Under the pieces are notes generated by a model. It did not search any database and had not been told where the DNA came from. It saw nothing but the letters and a program-made list of their open reading frames with translations. Positions 54,335 to 64,000 of a DNA stretch of 64,000 nucleotides are shown one piece after another (positions within the stretch are counted from its first letter, which is position 1; each line of letters begins with the position of its first letter). The DNA comes from Ochotona curzoniae (Eukaryota > Chordata > Mammalia > Lagomorpha > Ochotonidae), in contig NW_024467121.1 in the NCBI RefSeq assembly GCF_017591425.1, positions 21,154,707-21,218,706 of the forward strand. Reading direction: 5' to 3'. The position numbers and the translations under genes were made by a program.

Positions 54335-54395
54335 TTTTTTTTTTTTTGTAGTTTTTCTCCAGAGTTTCACTCTGGTCAATATTATGCTGCCAATG

Positions 54396-54560
54396 TTTTT
54401 TTTTTTTTTTTATTAATAAATTTTATTTTGACATTCTTTACATAGTTAATTAGGGTAAGAAGGTTCAAGGGCTACAGGAAAGTGGATAATACTAATATGT
54501 TTTCCATATTGTCACCTTCATGTTTAAAAGGGGGGTATTAAGGGAGAAGGCCCACCCAAT
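54396..54560 (-). mobile_element. L1 3' end with poly(A) tract (minus orientation)
   Basis: Reverse-complemented, it reads as a lagomorph-type L1 terminus: a purine/pyrimidine tract, cactttcctgtagcccttg, then gtcaaaataaaatttattaa and A16. AATAAA motifs occur on the minus strand at 54,409-54,414 and 54,422-54,427. A related terminus occurs on the plus strand near 46,221-46,290. Confidence 0.75.
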
Positions 54561-56629
54561 TTCCCACCCTCCCCAAGTCCCGGGTGTAGGGCATGCTCTG
54601 AGGTTCTTGCTCAAGTGGTTTTGATATTGCAACAGTTATGAATCGCTGTCAATCTTGCCGCTCCAAGCACTATGAGGTCTTTGAAAAATCCACTGATTGA
54701 CATAGTCCATCATAGCTTAGATGGTTGGTTGACCCGTTCTGTCTTCTCTCTTTTCTTTGTTATGGTTCTGAGTCCAGCATTTAGATTAGGAAGATCTCCA
54801 AAGAAACTTCTTGTATGTGCTAACAAGTACAGGGCCTGGCACCGTCCATCGCTCCAATCAGCTGGTGGTTGCAATTCCTGGGTTGGTTCTGTTTTCACTC
54901 CCGTCTTCCACTGGAGCCAATGGGTGTTGCAGTCCAGTCTGGTTCTGCCCAGCACATACTTGGCCCTCACATAAACCAGCGGGAGCTGTAGCCTAGGTTG
55001 GAGCGACCCACAATAACCCCAACCAGGCCCACCCCCTACCCTGGTTTGCCAGTAAGTGTAGCAGTAATCCAGTCTGTCCCACATCCCATTCCACCCCAGC
55101 CGCTGTCTTAGTTTTATGTCCTCCCGTGGAAGTGGTAACCCAAGAGGGATGAGCCCACTATTTCCCTCCCAGGCCTCTCCCACTCCCAGATTCCAGTTGA
55201 TGCTGCCCAAACAAACCTCGCCCACTTTAATTTTGTTTGCACCAGTAGGAATAATCCGCCCAGCCTGGCTTTTCCCTGATCTAGTCCACATGAGGCGCAC
55301 AGGTGTGGTAGCTCTGCCTAGTCTGGTCTGCCCCCATCCCAGCCCATGCTCTCCTGCGGAAGTAGCTGTCCAGCAAAGGAACCCTCCCTTATTCCCCTGC
55401 CAGCTCTGCCCACTTCCTTGCTTGTTCTCAGGCTGGTTGGGCGCTGCGGTCCCTTCTGGTACAGGCAACCTCACCTCGGCATTCCATAATGTGCACTAGT
55501 CTTTGTTGCGACCGACCCTGGGTCGACCCACACTGGTGCCTGGATTTGCCAGTGGATGATGTGGACAGATTCAGCCTGGTCTTGCCCCCACGTCTGCCAA
55601 CTGTATGCCAGTGGGTAGGTTTCCATGGCCTTTTCTGGGCTGTTTCCTATCATGTTTCTTGCGTTTACCTGCTGGGTCTGTGTCCTGCCAGAGGAGTTGC
55701 CCAGGCTCCTCCATCAGAACCTCTCCCAATGCCAGGTTTCACGCTTACCAGTGGGTCCATGAGCCAACCCTACTCAGTCCACCTCCTGTCATAGCAGGAA
55801 CTGTGGCTTTTCCTGACTGGCCTTCAACCCAATCTGGTTCTTGCTGTTGGATGTTCCAGCCCAGCCATGGTTTGTCCATACCCACGTATGGCTCACACAT
55901 GGCTCAGTAGGGGTTTGAGACCCTGCCTAGTCCATCCCACATCTGCCCTGGTCCTCCAGAACACCAGGGGGAGTCGGGGTCCGGCCCAGTTCGGTGCATC
56001 CAATCCCAGTCCACACTTGTGCCAAGGGAGACTACAACTGTTTCCAGATCAGAACGCAGCCCCCTTCCAGGCCACGCGCCTCTTGGTGGGAACCTCAGCC
56101 CAGCTAGGGTTGTCCCCTTTGCTCCCCAACCGGGTCCGTTCCCAGGCATAGATCACATGCCTGCCAATGGATGCTCTGACTCAGCTTGGCACAACCCCTC
56201 CCCTGTCCCGAACTCTGCCTTAGACACTGTGGCTTAGCGTCCCAGGCTCCCACAGACCAGCAGGTACAAGAGCCTAGCTCGGCATGACCTCTGCTCCCTC
56301 CTGGTTTCTAGTTTTACTTGTGGGCTAAGGTTTGCTCAGTCGTGCCTAATCTACTCTGTTCCATTACCAGTTGACACATTGGCCAACTGTTGGAGCTACT
56401 TGTGCAGGGCAAGCCCCAAGCCATAGCTTCTGCATGACTGGTATTTGGTGCTCAGAATTATTAGTGATTACAAGTTTTGCTAAGGAAGAGTTACTGCCTC
56501 TTTCAGGTCCAAGAAGCACAATGGGTTCAACCTGGAGCTAATTAAGCAGCAACTCAAAGAACCAAATCCCCAGAGCTCCCCAGCCGGGCGGCCAGCAGGC
56601 GGAGCCTGGCACCAATGGCGCACTGGCCG
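54561..56629 (-). mobile_element. GC-rich body of the L1-derived element, degenerate short repeats
   Basis: About 2.1 kb between the L1 3' end and the 254-bp array. It has recurring, diverged motifs such as ccagtctggt, gccagtgggt and ccactggtgc spaced about 60-110 bases apart. On the minus strand a 254-codon open frame (55,474-54,710) is Trp/Gly-rich because of these repeats; I recognise no domain. The end near the array (56,460-56,629) is less repetitive and could be the non-monomer part of an L1 5' UTR. No ORF1 or ORF2 relic was recognised. Confidence 0.5.
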
Positions 56630-59600
56630 CCCGGGGAGGACGGCTCACCATGTGCCCATGGCGGCCGTCCGGGATCCAGGCATGAGACGCCCCGTCCTGA
56701 GACCCACCAGCTGCCAGGAGGCAGCTGGAGGTTTAAATAACCCAGGCCCAAGGTCGCGCCCCTCCCAAATCCCATTCACCGCCCCATGAAGGCGGCGGGT
56801 GGGCCCCGGACCTGCCCAGTCCCGGAGGCCTCCCCCCCTCGGTCTACTCACCCCGAAGGAAGCGGCCCCCGAAACCCAGCAGGCCCGGGGAGGACGGCTC
56901 ACCATGTGCCCATGGCGGCCGTCCGGGATCCAGGCATGAGACGCCCCGTCCTGAGACCCACCAGCTGCCAGGAGGCAGCTGGAGGTTTAAATAACCCAGG
57001 CCCAAGGTCGCGCCCCTCCCAAATCCCATTCACCGCCCCATGAAGGCGGCGGGTGGGCCCCGGACCTGCCCAGTCCCGGAGGCCTCCCCCCCTCGGTCTA
57101 CTCACCCCGAAGGAAGCGGCCCCCGAAACCCAGCAGGCCCGGGGAGGACGGCTCACCATGTGCCCATGGCGGCCGTCCGGGATCCAGGCATGAGACGCCC
57201 CGTCCTGAGACCCACCAGCTGCCAGGAGGCAGCTGGAGGTTTAAATAACCCAGGCCCAAGGTCGCGCCCCTCCCAAATCCCATTCACCGCCCCATGAAGG
57301 CAGCGGGTGGGCCCCGGACCTGCCCAGTCCCAGAGGCCTCCCCCCCTCGGTCTACTCACCCCGAAGGAAGCGGCCCCCGAAACCCAGCAGGCCCGGGGAG
57401 GACGGCTCACCATGTGCCCATGGCGGCCGTCCGGGATCCAGGCATGAGACGCCCCGTCCTGAGACCCACCAGCTGCCAGGAGGCAGCTGGAGGTTTAAAT
57501 AACCCAGGCCCAAGGTCGCGCCCCTCCCAAATCCCATTCACCGCCCCATGAAGGCAGCGGGTGGGCCCCGGACCTGCCCAGTCCCGGAGGCCTCCCCCCC
57601 TCGGTCTACTCACCCCGAAGGAAGCGGCCCCCGAAACCCAGCAGGCCCGGGGAGGACGGCTCACCATGTGCCCATGGCGGCCGTCCGGGATCCAGGCATG
57701 AGACGCCCCGTCCTGAGACCCACCAGCTGCCAGGAGGCAGCTGGAGGTTTAAATAACCCAGGCCCAAGGTCGCGCCCCTCCCAAATCCCATTCACCGCCC
57801 CATGAAGGCAGCGGGTGGGCCCCGGACCTGCCCAGTCCCGGAGGCCTCCCCCCCTCGGTCTACTCACCCCGAAGGAAGCGGCCCCCGAAACCCAGCAGGC
57901 CCGGGGAGGACGGCTCACCATGTGCCCATGGCGGCCGTCCGGGATCCAGGCATGAGACGCCCCGTCCTGAGACCCACCAGCTGCCAGGAGGCAGCTGGAG
58001 GTTTAAATAACCCAGGCCCAAGGTCGCGCCCCTCCCAAATCCCATTCACCGCCCCATGAAGGCAGCGGGTGGGCCCCGGACCTGCCCAGTCCCGGAGGCC
58101 TCCCCCCCTCGGTCTACTCACCCCGAAGGAAGCGGCCCCCGAAACCCAGCAGGCCCGGGGAGGACGGCTCACCATGTGCCCATGGCGGCCGTCCGGGATC
58201 CAGGCATGAGACGCCCCGTCCTGAGACCCACCAGCTGCCAGGAGGCAGCTGGAGGTTTAAATAACCCAGGCCCAAGGTCGCGCCCCTCCCAAATCCCATT
58301 CACCGCCCCATGAAGGCAGCGGGTGGGCCCCGGACCTGCCCAGTCCCGGAGGCCTCCCCCCCTCGGTCTACTCACCCCGAAGGAAGCGGCCCCCGAAACC
58401 CAGCAGGCCCGGGGAGGACGGCTCACCATGTGCCCATGGCGGCCGTCCGGGATCCAGGCATGAGACGCCCCGTCCTGAGACCCACCAGCTGCCAGGAGGC
58501 AGCTGGAGGTTTAAATAACCCAGGCCCAAGGTCGCGCCCCTCCCAAATCCCATTCACCGCCCCATGAAGGCAGCGGGTGGGCCCCGGACCTGCCCAGTCC
58601 CAGAGGCCTCCCCCCCTCGGTCTACTCACCCCGAAGGAAGCGGCCCCCGAAACCCAGCAGGCCCGGGGAGGACGGCTCACCATGTGCCCATGGCGGCCGT
58701 CCAGGATCCAGGCATGAGACGCCCCGTCCTGAGACCCACCAGCTGCCAGGAGGCAGCTGGAGGTTTAAATAACCCAGGCCCAAGGTCGCGCCCCTCCCAA
58801 ATCCCATTCACCGCCCCATGAAGGCAGCGGGTGGGCCCCGGACCTGCCCAGTCCCAGAGGCCTCCCCCCCTCGGTCTACTCACCCCGAAGGAAGCGGCCC
58901 CCGAAACCCAGCAGGCCCGGGGAGGACGGCTCACCATGTGCCCATGGCGGCCGTCCAGGATCCAGGCATGAGACGCCCCGTCCTGAGACCCACCAGCTGC
59001 CAGGAGGCAGCTGGAGGTTTAAATAACCCAGGCCCAAGGTCGCGCCCCTCCCAAATCCCATTCACCGCCCCATGAAGGCAGCGGGTGGGCCCCGGACCTG
59101 CCCAGTCCCAGAGGCCTCCCCCCCTCGGTCTACTCACCCCGAAGGAAGCGGCCCCCGAAACCCAGCAGGCCCGGGGAGGACGGCTCACCATGTGCCCATG
59201 GCGGCCGTCCGGGATCCAGGCATGAGACGCCCCGTCCTGAGACCCACCAGCTGCCAGGAGGCAGCTGGAGGTTTAAATAACCCAGGCCCAAGGTCGCGCC
59301 CCTCCCAAATCCCATTCACCGCCCCATGAAGGCAGCGGGTGGGCCCCGGACCTGCCCAGTCCCAGAGGCCTCCCCCCCTCGGTCTACTCACCCCGAAGGA
59401 AGCGGCCCCCGAAACCCAGCAGGCCCGGGGAGGACGGCTCACCATGTGCCCATGGCGGCCGTCCAGGATCCAGGCATGAGACGCCCCGTCCTGAGACCCA
59501 CCAGCTGCCAGGAGGCAGCTGGAGGTTTAAATAACCCAGGCCCAAGGTCGCGCCCCTCCCAAATCCCATTCACCGCCCCATGAAGGCAGCGGGTGGGCCC

Positions 59601-62600
59601 CGGACCTGCCCAGTCCCAGAGGCCTCCCCCCCTCGGTCTACTCACCCCGAAGGAAGCGGCCCCCGAAACCCAGCAGGCCCGGGGAGGACGGCTCACCATG
59701 TGCCCATGGCGGCCGTCCGGGATCCAGGCATGAGACGCCCCGTCCTGAGACCCACCAGCTGCCAGGAGGCAGCTGGAGGTTTAAATAACCCAGGCCCAAG
59801 GTCGCGCCCCTCCCAAATCCCATTCACCGCCCCATGAAGGCAGCGGGTGGGCCCCGGACCTGCCCAGTCCCAGAGGCCTCCCCCCCTCGGTCTACTCACC
59901 CCGAAGGAAGCGGCCCCCGAAACCCAGCAGGCCCGGGGAGGACGGCTCACCATGTGCCCATGGCGGCCGTCCGGGATCCAGGCATGAGACGCCCCGTCCT
60001 GAGACCCACCAGCTGCCAGGAGGCAGCTGGAGGTTTAAATAACCCAGGCCCAAGGTCGCGCCCCTCCCAAATCCCATTCACCGCCCCATGAAGGCAGCGG
60101 GTGGGCCCCGGACCTGCCCAGTCCCAGAGGCCTCCCCCCCTCGGTCTACTCACCCCGAAGGAAGCGGCCCCCGAAACCCAGCAGGCCCGGGGAGGACGGC
60201 TCACCATGTGCCCATGGCGGCCGTCCAGGATCCAGGCATGAGACGCCCCGTCCTGAGACCCACCAGCTGCCAGGAGGCAGCTGGAGGTTTAAATAACCCA
60301 GGCCCAAGGTCGCGCCCCTCCCAAATCCCATTCACCGCCCCATGAAGGCAGCGGGTGGGCCCCGGACCTGCCCAGTCCCAGAGGCCTCCCCCCCTCGGTC
60401 TACTCACCCCGAAGGAAGCGGCCCCCGAAACCCAGCAGGCCCGGGGAGGACGGCTCACCATGTGCCCATGGCGGCCGTCCAGGATCCAGGCATGAGACGC
60501 CCCGTCCTGAGACCCACCAGCTGCCAGGAGGCAGCTGGAGGTTTAAATAACCCAGGCCCAAGGTCGCGCCCCTCCCAAATCCCATTCACCGCCCCATGAA
60601 GGCAGCGGGTGGGCCCCGGACCTGCCCAGTCCCAGAGGCCTCCCCCCCTCGGTCTACTCACCCCGAAGGAAGCGGCCCCCGAAACCCAGCAGGCCCGGGG
60701 AGGACGGCTCACCATGTGCCCATGGCGGCCGTCCAGGATCCAGGCATGAGACGCCCCGTCCTGAGACCCACCAGCTGCCAGGAGGCAGCTGGAGGTTTAA
60801 ATAACCCAGGCCCAAGGTCGCGCCCCTCCCAAATCCCATTCACCGCCCCATGAAGGCAGCGGGTGGGCCCCGGACCTGCCCAGTCCCAGAGGCCTCCCCC
60901 CCTCGGTCTACTCACCCCGAAGGAAGCGGCCCCCGAAACCCAGCAGGCCCGGGGAGGACGGCTCACCATGTGCCCATGGCGGCCGTCCAGGATCCAGGCA
61001 TGAGACGCCCCGTCCTGAGACCCACCAGCTGCCAGGAGGCAGCTGGAGGTTTAAATAACCCAGGCCCAAGGTCGCGCCCCTCCCAAATCCCATTCACCGC
61101 CCCATGAAGGCAGCGGGTGGGCCCCGGACCTGCCCAGTCCCAGAGGCCTCCCCCCCTCGGTCTACTCACCCCGAAGGAAGCGGCCCCCGAAACCCAGCAG
61201 GCCCGGGGAGGACGGCTCACCATGTGCCCATGGCGGCCGTCCAGGATCCAGGCATGAGACGCCCCGTCCTGAGACCCACCAGCTGCCAGGAGGCAGCTGG
61301 AGGTTTAAATAACCCAGGCCCAAGGTCGCGCCCCTCCCAAATCCCATTCACCGCCCCATGAAGGCAGCGGGTGGGCCCCGGACCTGCCCAGTCCCAGAGG
61401 CCTCCCCCCCTCGGTCTACTCACCCCGAAGGAAGCGGCCCCCGAAACCCAGCAGGCCCGGGGAGGACGGCTCACCATGTGCCCATGGCGGCCGTCCGGGA
61501 TCCAGGCATGAGACGCCCCGTCCTGAGACCCACCAGCTGCCAGGAGGCAGCTGGAGGTTTAAATAACCCAGGCCCAAGGTCGCGCCCCTCCCAAATCCCA
61601 TTCACCGCCCCATGAAGGCAGCGGGTGGGCCCCGGACCTGCCCAGTCCCAGAGGCCTCCCCCCCTCGGTCTACTCACCCCGAAGGAAGCGGCCCCCGAAA
61701 CCCAGCAGGCCCGGGGAGGACGGCTCACCATGTGCCCATGGCGGCCGTCCAGGATCCAGGCATGAGACGCCCCGTCCTGAGACCCACCAGCTGCCAGGAG
61801 GCAGCTGGAGGTTTAAATAACCCAGGCCCAAGGTCGCGCCCCTCCCAAATCCCATTCACCGCCCCATGAAGGCAGCGGGTGGGCCCCGGACCTGCCCAGT
61901 CCCAGAGGCCTCCCCCCCTCGGTCTACTCACCCCGAAGGAAGCGGCCCCCGAAACCCAGCAGGCCCGGGGAGGACGGCTCACCATGTGCCCATGGCGGCC
62001 GTCCAGGATCCAGGCATGAGACGCCCCGTCCTGAGACCCACCAGCTGCCAGGAGGCAGCTGGAGGTTTAAATAACCCAGGCCCAAGGTCGCGCCCCTCCC
62101 AAATCCCATTCACCGCCCCATGAAGGCAGCGGGTGGGCCCCGGACCTGCCCAGTCCCAGAGGCCTCCCCCCCTCGGTCTACTCACCCCGAAGGAAGCGGC
62201 CCCCGAAACCCAGCAGGCCCGGGGAGGACGGCTCACCATGTGCCCATGGCGGCCGTCCAGGATCCAGGCATGAGACGCCCCGTCCTGAGACCCACCAGCT
62301 GCCAGGAGGCAGCTGGAGGTTTAAATAACCCAGGCCCAAGGTCGCGCCCCTCCCAAATCCCATTCACCGCCCCATGAAGGCAGCGGGTGGGCCCCGGACC
62401 TGCCCAGTCCCAGAGGCCTCCCCCCCTCGGTCTACTCACCCCGAAGGAAGCGGCCCCCGAAACCCAGCAGGCCCGGGGAGGACGGCTCACCATGTGCCCA
62501 TGGCGGCCGTCCAGGATCCAGGCATGAGACGCCCCGTCCTGAGACCCACCAGCTGCCAGGAGGCAGCTGGAGGTTTAAATAACCCAGGCCCAAGGTCGCG

Positions 62601-63819
62601 CCCCTCCCAAATCCCATTCACCGCCCCATGAAGGCAGCGGGTGGGCCCCGGACCTGCCCAGTCCCAGAGGCCTCCCCCCCTCGGTCTACTCACCCCGAAG
62701 GAAGCGGCCCCCGAAACCCAGCAGGCCCGGGGAGGACGGCTCACCATGTGCCCATGGCGGCCGTCCAGGATCCAGGCATGAGACGCCCCGTCCTGAGACC
62801 CACCAGCTGCCAGGAGGCAGCTGGAGGTTTAAATAACCCAGGCCCAAGGTCGCGCCCCTCCCAAATCCCATTCACCGCCCCATGAAGGCAGCGGGTGGGC
62901 CCCGGACCTGCCCAGTCCCAGAGGCCTCCCCCCCTCGGTCTACTCACCCCGAAGGAAGCGGCCCCCGAAACCCAGCAGGCCCGGGGAGGACGGCTCACCA
63001 TGTGCCCATGGCGGCCGTCCAGGATCCAGGCATGAGACGCCCCGTCCTGAGACCCACCAGCTGCCAGGAGGCAGCTGGAGGTTTAAATAACCCAGGCCCA
63101 AGGTCGCGCCCCTCCCAAATCCCATTCACCGCCCCATGAAGGCAGCGGGTGGGCCCCGGACCTGCCCAGTCCCAGAGGCCTCCCCCCCTCGGTCTACTCA
63201 CCCCGAAGGAAGCGGCCCCCGAAACCCAGCAGGCCCGGGGAGGACGGCTCACCATGTGCCCATGGCGGCCGTCCGGGATCCAGGCATGAGACGCCCCGTC
63301 CTGAGACCCACCAGCTGCCAGGAGGCAGCTGGAGGTTTAAATAACCCAGGCCCAAGGTCGCGCCCCTCCCAAATCCCATTCACCGCCCCATGAAGGCAGC
63401 GGGTGGGCCCCGGACCTGCCCAGTCCCGAGGCCTCCCCCCCTCGGTCTACTCACCCCGAAGGAAGCGGCCCCCGAAACCCAGCAGGCCCGGGGAGGACGG
63501 CTCACCATGTGCCCATGGCGGCCGTCCAGGATCCAGGCATGAGACGCCCCGTCCTGAGACCCACCAGCTGCCAGGAGGCAGCTGGAGGTTTAAATAACCC
63601 AGGCCCAAGGTCGCGCCCCTCCCAAATCCCATTCACCGCCCCATGAAGGCAGCGGGTGGGCCCCGGACCTGCCCAGTCCCGGAGGCCTCCCCCCCTCGGT
63701 CTACTCACCCCGAAGGAAGCGGCCCCCGAAACCCAGCAGGCCCGGGGAGGACGGCTCACCATGTGCCCATGGCGGCCGTCCGGGATCCAGGCATGAGACG
63801 CCCCGTCCTGAGACCCACC
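56630..63819 (-). repeat. 254-bp tandem array, about 28.3 copies, CpG-rich
   Basis: The unit ATGAAGG recurs at 56,786 and then every 254 bases to 63,643, with one single-base deletion near 63,426. Copies differ at only a few sites (cccGgagg/cccAgagg, gtccGggatcc/gtccAggatcc, ggcGgcggg/ggcAgcggg). The array begins inside a unit at about 56,630 and ends inside one at 63,819. Repeated 85-86 and 61 codon ORFs on both strands are by-products of the repeat and not genes. Strand is given in the presumed L1 sense. Confidence 0.97.
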
Positions 63820-63829
63820 CAAACATTTT
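63820..63829. repeat. Right target-site duplication of the L1-derived insertion
   Basis: The sequence caaacatttt begins exactly where the last 254-bp unit breaks off. It is followed by gtttttctcca, which also occurs at 54,351-54,361 just after the left T run. Confidence 0.65.
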
Positions 63830-63926
63830 GTTTTTCTCCAATTATTCCTCTTTAGTGGCACCCTGCTTCTTCATGCATTTAATTCTGAGCTTATTTATTA
63901 GACAGCTTTAAAATATGTTTTCTTCG

Positions 63927-64000
63927 GGGGCCAGTACAGTGGCATAGTTAGCTAATCCTCACCCTTATTGCACTGGCATCCCATAATGGTTGCCAGTTCT
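63927..64000 (+). mobile_element. CSINE 5' part, runs out of window
   Basis: Forward head gggggccagtacagtggcat and tggcatcccataatggttgc, cut by the window edge. Confidence 0.8.

Larger units (their letters stand above)
54335..63819 (-). mobile_element. L1-derived insertion with a 28-copy monomer array, ORFs missing
   Basis: On the minus strand the element runs from a tandem promoter-like array (63,819 to 56,630), through about 2.2 kb of GC-rich sequence, to an L1-like 3' end and poly(A) (poly-T on + at 54,396-54,411, with a second T run at 54,331-54,347). The 10-bp direct repeat caaacatttt flanks it (54,325-54,334 and 63,820-63,829). No reverse transcriptase or endonuclease ORF remains. It sits in KIF28 intron 3, antisense to the gene. 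The L1 assignment rests on the remembered lagomorph 3' end and on structure; a composite of an L1 end next to an unrelated satellite is the main alternative. Confidence 0.62.

Noticed and set aside
54672..56237. Several plus-strand ORFs of 60-127 codons over 54.7-56.2 kb
   Set aside because: They overlap each other in different frames within the C-rich strand of the L1-derived element and show no domain.
56630..63819. CRISPR-like array
   Set aside because: The repeat units are contiguous and identical with no variable spacers, and the genome is mammalian.
56786..63855. Dozens of 60-86 codon ORFs on both strands repeating every 254 bases
   Set aside because: They are the same repeat unit read in open frames of GC-rich DNA. 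They stop at unit boundaries, have no recognised domain and occur in overlapping frames on both strands.

Overview
The window is mammalian nuclear DNA from a lagomorph, most likely a pika (Ochotona). The evidence is dozens of tRNA-derived CSINE (C-repeat) copies of lagomorph type, two of them young with intact target-site duplications, plus L1 3' ends of lagomorph type. All host genes are split by GT-AG introns. Species is inferred from remembered repeat sequences, not from a search.

Region 1 (1-39,532, + strand) is almost the whole AHCTF1 gene, encoding the nucleoporin ELYS/MEL-28. I could chain 35 coding exons from an ATG at 106 to a TAA at 39,260-39,262. All phases agree and give 2,226 codons, close to the human length I remember (about 2,266). 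The upstream non-coding exon and promoter are outside the window. The order is an N-terminal beta-propeller, an alpha-helical domain, then a long disordered basic C-terminal region with one canonical AT-hook at residues 1940-1949. Intron 18 has minor-spliceosome (U12-type) signals. Introns hold CSINE copies, old MIR, L1 and MER5-like pieces and a U2 snRNA pseudogene fragment.

Region 2 (39,533-64,000, + strand) starts with a 0.9 kb spacer and continues with the 5' part of a kinesin-3 gene matching KIF28 (called KIF28P in human). Three coding exons (40,423-40,506; 42,741-42,935; 52,649-52,852) join in frame and encode 161 residues including the kinesin P-loop. The rest lies beyond the window. 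Intron 2 holds an old + strand L1 broken into collinear pieces by many CSINE insertions.

Region 3 (about 54,335-63,819, in KIF28 intron 3) is the most unusual part. An L1-type 3' end lies in minus orientation, followed by about 2.2 kb of GC-rich sequence and then a nearly perfect tandem array of about 28.3 copies of a 254-bp CpG-rich unit. The block is flanked by a 10-bp direct repeat (54,325-54,334 and 63,820-63,829). Read on the minus strand, each unit has a TATA-like box, a YY1-like site, a short upstream ORF in perfect Kozak context and a GTGAGT donor. The outer edge of the array lies 31 bases downstream of where the TATA-like box starts in the unit. I infer a retrotransposed L1 derivative without recognisable ORF1 or ORF2, carrying a very long monomeric promoter array.
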